In this document: positions 1-9,071 of the stretch, piece after piece
How positions within the stretch are numbered: position 1 is the stretch's first letter
Layout of the letters: every line of letters begins with the position of its first letter
Assembly (NCBI GenBank): GCA_015852425.1
Contig: JAAAIG010001103.1
Location: 1-10,744 of the forward strand
From: Gryganskiella cystojenkinii
Lineage: Eukaryota; Mortierellomycota; Mortierellomycetes; Mortierellales; Mortierellaceae
Reading direction: 5' to 3'
DNA: 10,744 nucleotides
The notes under the pieces: generated by a model
Databases searched by the model: none
Seen by the model: the letters and a program-made list of their open reading frames with translations, nothing else
What the model was told of the DNA's origin: nothing
Position numbers and translations under genes: made by a program

Positions 1-34
1 AACCTGAAGAAAAGGAAAAAAGATCACACGATCC

Positions 35-48
35 AAAAAAAAAAAAAA
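35..48. repeat. A14 homopolymer
   Basis: A run of 14 adenines near the left edge. It is a simple low-complexity tract with no visible terminal repeats or target-site duplication around it. Confidence 0.9.
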
Positions 49-75
49 GGCGATATGCAGTCGTCGTAAAAACTA

Positions 76-252
76 ATGAAACGCTGGGACCTATCATGCA
101 TTGTCACGCTTAGTCCTGGTAGAGCTCGATTAATGGTAGAATTGTATGCAAGCAAGGCATATTTTGACCACCCCTCTCACATTCCAGACTACGGCGGTGC
201 ACTCGACCATGAATATCCAAAACTGCAACACATTCCTGAAGGTGCACAGTGA
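76..252 (+). CDS. Short unrecognised ORF, 58 residues
   Basis: An ATG at 76 opens a 58-codon frame ending at TGA 250-252. The peptide starts MKRWDLSCIVTL and continues through a stretch rich in His, Tyr, Asp and Pro (for example KAYFDHPSHIPDYGGALDHE), which reads like ordinary protein. I recognise no family, signal peptide or membrane segment. It could also be the last exon of a plus-strand gene starting left of the window: possible acceptors are the CAG at 58-60 and the TAG near 110. An overlapping minus-strand frame at 110-328 is about as plausible, so strand and reality are both uncertain. Confidence 0.25.
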   Translation: MKRWDLSCIVTLSPGRARLMVELYASKAYFDHPSHIPDYGGALDHEYPKLQHIPEGAQ

Positions 253-544
253 TGTCCATTTGGTGTTGCACTGCCGGCTCGACTCTTCGGCCTGTCTTTC
301 TGTTGTCCTCTAAGGTCCATACTTGCATTCAAGTGGGTGCAGAGGAGGCTCTCTACAATCTCCGCCAAAACATTCACAGTGAAATAAGAGCAAGGAGAGT
401 ATGGCGAAGTAAACACAGAGAGTCCACCATGAGGAGAGGAGCAAAGATAGATGTTACACACACAATGGGTACAAAGAAAATGAAATTTCTGGACTTTGCC
501 ACACAAAAAAAACAACCTTTTTCATGCTGGTTTCTAGCACTTTG

Positions 545-694
545 ACTTCGCTACTCCTTTCGTTTTATTCTTTTCTTTTTCTTGTCACTTGTTCCCTCAC
601 ATAATCAACCATTAAATAGGAGCAGTTGCATTTCCTTTCGAGCAAATCTTTCGAACACCTGTATACCATCAACTATCGTCTTAGCACCAGCATA
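545..694 (+). promoter_or_regulatory. Probable promoter and 5' leader of the channel gene
   Basis: A strongly pyrimidine-rich tract (about 555-600) is followed by a TATA-like TTAAATA at 612-618, about 77 nt upstream of the first downstream ATG at 695. No other ATG occurs between the TATA-like site and that start. CT-rich blocks just upstream of start sites are common in fungal promoters. The rest of 253-544 shows no convincing gene or recognisable binding site. Confidence 0.4.
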
Positions 695-3600
695 ATGCCT
701 GAATCGCCATCCTCATCGAGAAGCCATTGTCAAGAAACAGCCACGGGCAAGATTCCTTTTGGCGATTCCCAACTTTCGTTTTCGGATCTTCTCGGAACAC
801 GGTCCTTGGCCTCGGCCTCGACCTTGACCTCGGTTCAAACCACGTTTCTTCGTGAGGAAGAGGGACCTTCGTCAGGAACCGGTAGTATCGCCTGTGGTAA
901 CAACATCGATCATAACAGCAGTGTCAATGACGGTGATAGCCCGCTTTTGCCAGTTTCAAACAGAAGAGGTTCAAGCTCAGTCACCCACACCTCCACTCAT
1001 GCTCTGGTTGCTGTGGCGCATTCCAATGATGAGGTGGTCTCCTCGACGTTCAGGCCAGAGTCAAACGTGCGTTGGTACTTCGTCCACTCTGGACTCGAAA
1101 ACCAGGGCACCACGACTGCCTCTGGAAGGAGCAACGCTGACAAGACTACAGAGGCTTCTGGTCCCTCTACTTATAGTGACCTCTGTCCTAACACCCATAC
1201 CAGAGAAACACAGCCTAGCGCCGACCTCAGGATAGATTGCATTGCAGCGTAAGTTGACTTATCGCCAGAGTTGCTTTTAACTTGAGCCGAATCAAAATGA
1301 CTAACACGTGATATCGATTCATTCACATAGTGTGTCCCCTCCAGTGACGATCAAGTTGCCGGAGCAGAAGTCGGCTCAGGTACTGAATGGAGATGGTTCA
1401 GATATGCTGTGTCTATTTTATTTTATTTTTACTCTCACGTTCCTAATTCCGCTCTTCATTTTCATGGACATGGAATCAGTGGGCGGTACAAAGTCCGACT
1501 GGGGAACGGGGTCGGTTTGAGATCATTCTCGTTTTCTCGTTTCAGGGGTTTGATCTAGAGAATGTACACCAGCTGCTCTTCAGGGTTGGCTCGGATGAAC
1601 CACATATCGAGGTAAATATGACGCGTATAGGAGACCAAAAAAAAAAACGCCGTTGTTCCCAACGCGTACTAAGTTTTTTTTCCTCATCTGTAATAGGTCA
1701 TCACTAGCAAAACTTTGAGGAGTCTACTCAAAGAACATGGAGACACATTGATCCGACTAAAGTTGCATGCGACTGTCGATCTGGGCAAGCCTTCGTCTGG
1801 AGCAGCGGTGCTCGCTGCTGGTGTGGAACTGGTCATGCTAAAGTACAAGACAAACTGCCTTGGTCGATTTCTACTGCATTACATCGAGTATCATGAGGCC
1901 GAAACAGTTGACTGGAGTCTGGGTAAGGACAGGTTTCATTCAAAAGCTCCCTAATGATCGTCGTAAATGGTCATGAACTCTAATACTTGTTTTTAATCGG
2001 ACATTCTTACTCTTTGATGTTTCGTTCTAGATACGACGCTTCACGTTCACAAACCTTTTGTGTGGTCTTTGAACCTCAGCCGTGGGCCAGGAGCGACGAT
2101 TCATGCCTTTGCCGTTTCGGGTGACGGCGCACGAATAGCAGTCTTGTCCGATCGCTTCGAATCTGGTTCTCATCATTCGTTGCTGGAGCTTTGGGAGACT
2201 AATAGGATCCGCGACCATTATCCTGGAAATCAAAGCCAGTCATCAACAGCACCGACAACAACCCTCAAAGCATTGGCTTGCACGCCTCTATCTCCGTCCT
2301 TCAACTACGACAAAAAAAAGCATCACCTCTCTTTGTCCAACGAGGGAACTTTTGTGTCAATTTCGTCCTCGAAACCAGGGGAGAGCCTGGCCATCTACCG
2401 TTACGACCGAAACGCGGAGCGTCTGCAACTCACAAGACACGATGGGATATTCCATGACCGCAATGGACGAGGAGTGTTCAGCAATGTTGCTCCGATCTTC
2501 GTCAATATCGAAAACGACTGTGCCAGAATTTGCTCTACATCCGGAGATGAACAGTGGAAGTCCCCCCAGTTGATCCCTTTCGATGGCGCTTTGATCGATT
2601 ACAGTGTCTATGATAATTACCTTGCGTTGTTGTTCCGAGAACGGCTTTTGATCTGGAATATGAAATCGGTAAGACTCGTCTCGTTCTTGGAGCAGGCGAT
2701 GGGCGAGGATGATCGAGTAGCGTTTACTATAGATAACTCCCGGGTATTTCTATCTCAAGGTTGTACCATCGCCGCTATTTTTACTGGAACGGGGACCATA
2801 GTCAAGTCCAAACCATTTCACAGTACAAGCTTCGGTACATCGATCTCAGTGCAGAGCCAAGGTGATCTTGTTGTTGTTCCCAGAGCTATGCCTGGCATTC
2901 GCGATCAACTTGGAGTAGTGCTGCACGAGGCGAACTTTCAGGAGTTGTTCAAATTTGCGGCACTACCCAACCTAGCACTATTCAGGGAGAAATCATCACT
3001 GTCGTCCAATAGTAGCCTTCAAGCTCTTTCTTTCCAACATTCGAAGCTGGATTTAATCCGATTGGAGCAACGGACTACTAGTTTTGCTGGCAATTGCAGC
3101 GAAGATTGCACACCAATCCATGAAGACACATCGCCTCCTCATGGTGAACGCGTCCATTCTAACATGACAGCTCGCATACACCCAGATCGACACAGCTTGG
3201 TCTTGACGGTTTCAAGTTCCTCGGGACAATCGAACTCGCATGAAATCCCTCTGCCAACGTCCTGGTCAATGTCAGTGATGGTGGTAAAAATACTCCCGAC
3301 TGCCTCGAAGTTAGTCTTGACGACGAACGACTTGATCATTCTTTGGTGCCTCCCAGAAGCCGTGGATGCATTCCCGACATTGCACCTGGTGTGGTGTCTG
3401 AATTTACCCTCATCCATTGGAATTCCGATTGCGGAATGCAATCATGGAGTACTTTACTTCACAAGCGAGGGTATGTTACCAAACTGGAAGAAGTTGGAAA
3501 GCGCGGCCAATTATAATTCGAATGCAACAGTTGTTTCTATCCTGGAGCATCTGACGCAGCTGTTTTGGAGTTCAGGACCCCAGGGCAAAAGAGACATTGA

Positions 3601-6192
3601 GCGGTATATCGGCCAATTTTCGAACACTACGGCCAGGATTATAACCAGGATTTGCCAAGCTTGGACAGAGCATGATCGACTCAAGTACGAGCATCTTTTG
3701 AGATCTCTTCTTGAATCGACCGAGTATCGATGGGTCCCAACCCCTTCGGAGGGGGAGGAGGAACATGATCCTGGACTGATAATCCTTGAACGGTCAAGGA
3801 CTTTTCCGAAAATTCTTGGATTGTTTCGAATTGTTGTTGATTACTGTGTCGCCAAGGCCACGCTCGAGCAAAACCCCTGTTTTCTTTCCAAATCACCACT
3901 TGTTTGAGAGTTATGACAAATGAGGATTTCCCACACCGCGATCTAGTGCCTCTGGTCATGCGTCGACTTGCCTTCATTCCCGCTCCAAGTCGATCATTTA
4001 TTATAGATCACCACGCTGTGGCTCGACCTCCTAAGGTGTCATTACCGTTTTGGAGGCGCCTAGATCAACCCCTGCACCAACACAAAAATCCGATCTTACA
4101 ATTGGAGCGATCTGCAAAGAGATGGAAAACGAGCAAGAGGCGAGATGATAGATTCACTCGGGATTTATATATCGCACCGTTTGACTTGGTTTGGGAGAGA
4201 AAGTCCAATCTAGTACCAACGAAGTTTAAAACGGGTCCAGCAACTGTGTCGTCAGTCTCTGCGCTTATTCCCTTATATCCGACCTATTGGGAACCTCACG
4301 GGACGCATAGCTTTGCAAATAAGGATTTTGATAATCCTGTGCTAGCTGCTTTGATTGAGTACAAATGGTAAGCGCATAAAAAAGCAAACGATAACCGCAT
4401 TATAAGTCCTTATAGCCTACTGTGTCGAGCCAGAATCGCAGGTATGCTAACAAAAACAAACAAAAGGAACACAATTGGATTCAAGCATTGGTCTCTTAGG
4501 TTTATACTCCGATTTATTTTATATGGCGATATCCTTGCAAAGGTTCTCCTTGAAGTCTACGGATCTCAGTCCATGACCTACAATGTGATCTGCTATTGCT
4601 TAATTTTCGGATTTGGTTTTATTCTCATCGATGAAGTGTTGCACTTCATTCAAGCTGTTCGCTATAGGAAATTGTAAGAATATGAATTGTATTATTAATT
4701 AGCCCTCTTCCTTTCTTAGAGGGCTATTAATTTAATAATGATTGTGCGCTGCATCTAACGCTTTTACTTTTAACTTTTCTTGATTTTTTTCTGCTGTCGC
4801 GGCAGTAACGTTATCTCATTACTTGATATTACAGTGGCCATATCACCGTTATGTCAATCGTTCAATCGATTCAAGAAGGATACTATAAACCCCGATTTAT
4901 TATCTGGAGGTCTTGGCGATTCAGGTGTGTCGTTGTTCAGCTTCTTGATATTACTCATCGCCTTCCAATTAGTACGTTTTGACCGGTAAACTGTATGAAG
5001 AAGGCACTGGTGTCGCTTTGAAGTGGAGATATCTATCACACCTAACAAATTGATTATCATCCTTTAAAATGAAAAATAGTTTTCTATGCTTCTCGTTAAC
5101 AAAGCGATGTGCAAGTTTGTCAGCATCGTATTGCGGATCATCAGCGATATTCGAATGTTTTTCCTGATCTTCGTAGTTGGTAATTTGGCATTTACAATTG
5201 CCCTCCTTAACATGCTTCGAGGGTGCTCCGCCCCAGGAGCATGTGCAGAACCTGCTACGACATTCCCGAGCAACTTTATTGCAGCGATTACCTCGACTTT
5301 TTTCTTCGTCGTAAGGCTCTCTCAATGGCCCTTTTTTGAACGCCCCAAGCCCGCATTGCGATTTTGAAATTGCCAGTCTCTTTGAAATTAATCTTGCGTT
5401 TTTGTTTATCTCAGGTTGGTAGATTCGACCCTGTCGGTATTGAATTTGAAGCAGGGAATTGGCTGTTTTACACGATGATGCTTTTCTTTCTTTTCTTCAA
5501 TGCCATCATCATGATCAACGTGTTGATTGGTAAGCAAGATGATCTCGATAGAACTCGATATATCTGACTCAAACTCAGTTATGTGGTTGTGTTGCTTAGT
5601 GAAGATCACATATCCTTTTTTTATTTTGATGTTAGCTTTGATCAATGTGGCTTTTATTTCTGCGGATACCACGTGGAATCTCGTGTGGCAAAAGACTCGG
5701 TTGGGCTATATTCATCAGGCGCAGATTCGCCATCGCCATTCGATATATGGATCCCTAGATGATGTTTATCCACAGGAGATATACTACACCGTGACGCCTT
5801 CTGAGAGACAGGCGTACGAAAAGCGATGGCGTGAGGAGGAGGCGGACCTCGGCACATACGATGCCTATATGTCATCTAAGAAAGAGGACGAAAAGGCGGT
5901 GACAGATGCCATCACCCAAGAAATGACCCCTGAGAAGTTAGTCCGCAAAGTCGAGAGTGTTGAAGAGACCTTCATGACGGCGGCAGCGGTTTTGGCTGTC
6001 CCTGCAACAATACCCAGGAAAGATGAGGAATCTCAGAGTCTGAAGGTCAAGATAGCGGAGATGAACGGCCAAATGGAGCAGATGATGGCGTTGCTCTCGA
6101 GACTGGTGGAAGGGTCGGGATCGTTGGTCATTTCCGGCTCATTATCAAAGACTATTTCGGACGCAAAGGAAGATCAGACGAGAGAAGAGTAG
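695..6192 (+). CDS. Beta-propeller/TRP-like ion channel protein, 10 exons, one frame change
   Basis: Likely a membrane cation channel with a large cytosolic propeller. Inferred exons: 695-1248, 1331-1379, 1546-1611, 1697-1922, 2031-4367, 4467-4673, 4806-4971, 5080-5310, 5415-5529, 5636-6192. All nine introns are GT-AG and join in phase, giving about 1,502 residues if one base is supplied near 3890. The start ATG has A at -3. Residues 1-185 are Ser/Thr-rich and probably disordered. Residues 186-298 form a conserved-looking beta-rich segment (VTIKLPEQKSAQ, HQLLFRVGSDEPHIE). About 300-850 shows WD40-like blade motifs (FAVSGDGARIAVLSD, LLELWETN, RLLIWNMKS). Membrane helices: S1 1086-1109, S2 1117-1137, S3 about 1149-1163, S4 ending at 1202, S5 1227-1247, pore helix 1266-1279 then GRFDP (1281-1285), S6 1296-1324 (NVLIALINVAF). 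No Arg-ladder S4 is seen, as in TRP rather than voltage-gated channels. The tail has a coiled coil at 1453-1475. Ion selectivity cannot be read. Confidence 0.85.
1380..1545 (+). other. Intron 2, weak donor, potentially retained
   Basis: Donor CAG|GTACTG and acceptor TTTCAG|GGG join two in-phase exons (phase 0). The donor is weaker than the GTAAGT/GTAAGC type seen at several other introns of the gene, and this is the longest intron (166 nt). If retained, the frame stays open for 46 more codons to TGA 1518-1520 and passes through a hydrophobic stretch (LFYFIFTLTFLIPLFIFM). Confidence 0.6.
3882..3904 (+). other. Frame change inside exon 5 of the channel gene
   Basis: The propeller frame runs from 2031 to a TGA at 3905-3907. 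The next frame (-VMTNEDFPHRDLVP-) is open from 3841 to 4371 and carries the sequence leading into the membrane domain. Only a net single-base shift between 3841 and 3904 joins them; adding one base in the CCAAATC stretch near 3890 gives a smooth peptide. No splice pair of normal length fits. A 65-nt intron from GT 3846 to AG 3910 would restore frame, but it has a poor donor and removes protein-like sequence. Confidence 0.75.
4691..4739 (+). repeat. Hairpin inside intron 6
   Basis: AGCCCTCT (4701-4708) is followed by a 9-nt pyrimidine-rich loop and its exact complement AGAGGGCT (4718-4725). AT-rich flanks (ATTATTAATT on the left, ATTAATTTAATAAT on the right) can extend the pairing with small bulges. 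It lies 17 nt after the donor of the 132-nt intron 6 (4674-4805). It may be an intron structural element, a minimal inverted-repeat relic, or chance. Confidence 0.6.
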
Positions 6193-6496
6193 CGGGGGAA
6201 CCGAAGGGTAAATGGATTCCTGAAAAACAAGAACTCCGAGTAAGTTCTCAAAACTAGACAGGTTAACTTTGGTCCACCTGTTTTTTTTTTTTTTTTTTTT
6301 ATTTTACCTCTCCCAGGAAAAAGAAAAAAAGAAAACAAGAAAGTCGCTTTGTCAAGAGAAAAGATTCGCTTTACTTACATTTTTCTGCCGGCTCTCCGAC
6401 CTATACCCTTCTGACTCTTTCATTCTCGGTCCTACTTTACTAGAACCACACTCTCCTTGATCAGTCAGCCTTCCCTCTATCATAAATAAAACGAGA
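6193..6496. other. Intergenic 3' region between convergent genes
   Basis: This 304-nt stretch follows the channel stop codon (plus strand) and the end of the decayed minus-strand gene. It holds a T20 run, A- and T-rich tracts on both sides of it, and an AATAAA at 6485-6490 that could serve plus-strand polyadenylation. I see no convincing gene in it; the plus-strand frame at 6269-6460 is mostly homopolymer-derived. Confidence 0.6.
6281..6300. repeat. T20 homopolymer
   Basis: Twenty consecutive T on the plus strand, equal to A20 on the minus strand, about 197 nt past the last codon of the minus-strand pseudogene. The minus-strand sequence reads AATAAA immediately before and into the A run (6298-6303). 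It could be a simple slippage tract or the relic of a copied poly(A) tail. Confidence 0.85.
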
Positions 6497-8945
6497 TCAT
6501 TCACTGTCGTCTCCAACTTTCTCTTCGTGTATTTCCTCATATACGACAGACGCCATGTCTGCCCGGAGACCCACTTGGGACCAACTGACGATATACCTGT
6601 CCCTCATCTCTCCTAGCACAGATCTCGGACGATGCGAGGTTCTTGGGGTATTCAATGATTTTAACCCAGTCAAGGAGCTCAACGTATTTATAGGCTCTTG
6701 GAGAACGTTCGGACAAAGTACATTCCTTTTCGCGTAGAAACTTGGTTGAAGCCTCATCCCGTTCCTTGAGACCATCAACAATGAACCAGTCGTGGCTGTT
6801 CATATTGCTCCTCGCTACTAAATCAACCTCCGTCCAGCCTGCTAGCGCCCCACGTTCCATCTCTTCCCAGACTCGAGGCGGGCTTTTCTCCGTCAATCGT
6901 TGTGAAACCAACAAGATCCTCCCATAGGTCCTTCATGATCAGCCATGCCTCCTTGCACCATCAGATAGAACTTTGTTGGCGAACAGGAACAGGCAGAGCT
7001 TTAAGACGTACAGTTGCGTCCTAAATTCGCATAAGCAAAGGTAACGATATAGCCTGCTAATTGAATCAAGTCCCAAACCCTTGTATAATAAACAGAAAGA
7101 ATCGACTCAACATGACAGAAATGCTCTCAGCACCAACTCGCATGAGTATCGATCCTCAGCTGGGACGGGCACAGATGCAACATGCAAAGTCAACGTACAA
7201 AATTTAGGTTGAACGCAGGTAAACCAATCGTGGGGTAAGTGGTGATACATCGACTATAAGCAAACGTTTTTTTATCCATGGACTAAACAAACTAACAAAG
7301 ATTTGATATACACACGAAAAATTGCAAGTAATAATGGTCGAAACAAGGCTAGGGGTGGAAGACTTCGTTACACTACTACCTTTTTCGCTGCAAGGCGCGC
7401 AGAGCGGGGCTTGATTGTTGGTTTTGAGGACTTTGGCCGTCCCTCGACATACAGTAATCATCATCTGATCCGTCACTTCGGTTCAGTCGCTCTGGAGTCT
7501 TGCCACGACCACGACTAGAGCCCCCAGAGTTTGTCAGATCCAGTAGAGGTCCTGCTTCCAACAGAGGTCCCGTTCCCTGTGTTCCTGAGTTCCCGTTGGT
7601 ACTCACTTCCTTCAGTGTCAGGGTGGGGCCTGATATCATGTTAATATTATCGCAGACGCGTGTGACATAGAGCCATTCCCATTGATTCCAGACGACTCGA
7701 TACAGCTGGTTTTGGGCGGATTTGCTTGAGCTGAATCTCTTTCAACGGGCAGTATCATCAGCAGTCCATCCCATTGACATCTCCTTGTCAAGATTGAATC
7801 CATGACGGAACTTTCATAATTTCTCGTCTGCTATCTTGAACCTCGCCTCTCGAAGTTCCTAATCGCTCCAGTATAGCATGTAGTCGATTCTTTTCGACAG
7901 TGGCAAATCTCCGAAAATACTACAGCAAAGGACGGAGACGATCATCAATTATAGTACCTTACTCAAGGTCATACGCGTGCATGGATGAAAAGAGCATCGC
8001 TCAAACAAGTCGAGGACAACTTACACGTTATCCCATGCAGAAATGGCAACTGTGAGTTGGTTGGGTTGGCTATACGGCAACAGCTTTTTGTCATCAGGGT
8101 GAGAGCTTGTCTGGTCCGTGCAATACTTCCAGAAATGGGATGGGTCCATCGCAGCAAAGTGATGTCAGAGGGTTAAATATAAATAGACTGATGCTCAGGA
8201 ATCCACGCGCCAAGTATTATAAACCTCTTTCCAAGACTCTCCATGTATTCGATCCGCTTCCGCTTCTTCAGGCCTGGTGATGTTGTTGACGACGATGCGG
8301 ACACTAAGGAAGTCCAAGCAGCAGCATAACCTGACGATTCGTCATCTACGTTGTCATTATAGAACACGAGTACAGCGGTCTACAATCAACCTCTTTTGCT
8401 TTGGGGCACGTTTGTGAGGAGGTCCACCTATCGAATCAACGCACCAGTTACTTGAAGAAGAACGTTCAAAATTCTTAAGATTGCCACAGGCCTGCTTTGC
8501 CACCGACGGTATGACTCTGGTTGTTGTGCGGTTTACGGTGATGTAATATGAGTCTGCGTCGTAGTCTCATTCTTTGACACCTCCGCTTGTAGCTCGAGTT
8601 TACATAGGTCCCAATACTGCCTTAAAGCACCACCTGTTCTTGTCCGAGACACTTCTCGTTCAAAAACGCCAACGATGCCTTGGTGACTGGGTTTGTAGCC
8701 TTTGCCAAATCCGTCAAGGTGCTTACGCTCTATTCGAAGTCAGAGATGACCGAGAGATACGGATGATTCCTAGGAAAGCCCTGAACTTTTGATGGTCCAT
8801 CTCAGGGCGTGGGGAAGAGTTAGGATCGTTAGCTCATGAACCAACTCCCAGATTTCCTTATTAATGGTAGACACGGCTCTGCACAAGGCTCGTGTGAACC
8901 GCATGGTCTCCAGGGTGGGTGTTACAGCAACATCATTAAAGGCAT
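6497..8945 (-). pseudogene. Decayed large protein gene of an unrecognised family
   Basis: Reading down the minus strand gives protein-like blocks in one consistent order: 8940-8773 (ALCRAVSTINKEIWELVHEL), 8729-8625 (DLAKATNPVTKASLAFLNEK) and on to 8568, 8566-8360 (RVIPSVAKQACGNLKNFERS), 8341-8025 (GESWKEVYNTW; LLPYSQPNQLTVAISAWDNV), 7908-7791 (ATVEKNRLHAILERLGTSRG), 7741-7379 (LYRVVWNQWEWLYVTRV, then a low-complexity Ser/Gly tail), 7126-7004 (YYTRVWDLIQLAGYIVTFAY), 7020-6826 (WLIMKDLWEDLVGF), about 6830-6600 (NMNSHDWFIVDGLKERDEAS) and about 6620-6500 (MASVVYEEIHEEKVGDDSE). Block boundaries are frame changes. In-frame stops break blocks at 8770, 8730, 8622, 8342-8359, 8195, 8165, 7742 and 6961. 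An ATG at 8943-8945, one base out of frame with the first block, may be the old start. The family is unknown to me and no function is assigned. Confidence 0.72.
7909..8024 (-). other. Probable surviving intron of the decayed gene
   Basis: On the minus strand a consensus GTAAGT donor follows ..ISAWDNV.. at 8024, and an AG at 7909-7910 precedes a block that continues in the correct phase (WDNV then FATVEKNR). Length is 116 nt, matching the introns of the channel gene. It implies the pseudogene descends from the genomic gene and not from a reverse-transcribed mRNA. The choice of acceptor is a guess based on phase. Confidence 0.45.
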
Positions 8946-9065
8946 TTCTTTAAACTCTACTTAACTCTACTGAACTGGCGAGCAGTGAGAAGATGTGTGA
9001 AAAAAACGAAAGAAAAACGTGGTGTCTCTGGCAAACAAAGAAGTAACTGTCGCGTGCAAACCCCT

Positions 9066-9071
9066 TTTATT
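9066..9071 (-). terminator. AATAAA overlapping the F-box/LRR stop codon
   Basis: The minus strand reads GGAAATAAAAGG across the end of the gene, so a canonical polyadenylation hexamer overlaps the TAA at 9067-9069. This is a motif match only. Fungal polyadenylation signals are loose, and real cleavage would lie downstream toward 9050-9040. Confidence 0.35.

Noticed and set aside
110..328. Minus-strand 72-residue frame (..ECVAVLDIHGRVHRRSLECE..)
   Set aside because: It overlaps the plus-strand short ORF at 76-252, starts right after an in-frame stop, has no recognisable domain, and no convincing splice partner upstream. Not listed as a gene; kept as an alternative reading.
626..694. Upstream extension of the channel N-terminus from a TTG
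   Set aside because: The extension has no ATG; the ATG at 695 with A at -3 is the first after the TATA-like site and fits better.
3846..3910. A 65-nt intron that would repair the channel frame
   Set aside because: Donor GTGTCG is poor, the length is below all other introns of the gene (82-166 nt), and it would delete protein-like sequence (VAKATLEQNPCFLS). A one-base change is simpler.
4442..4466. Exon 6 starting at the nearer acceptor CAG at 4439-4441
   Set aside because: In phase with the upstream exon it reads YANKNKQKEHNW and hits a stop after 19 codons. The later AG at 4465-4466 gives NTIGFKHW directly into helix S1.
6537..6914. 125-residue minus-strand frame as an intact gene
   Set aside because: Only its middle (about 6600-6830) is protein-like and continues blocks found in other frames on both sides. 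It is better explained as one block of the decayed gene.
7204..7476. Minus-strand 90-residue frame as a separate gene
   Set aside because: Its first part overlaps the better-supported low-complexity tail block of the decayed gene in another frame, and the rest looks like AT-rich spacer or intron sequence.
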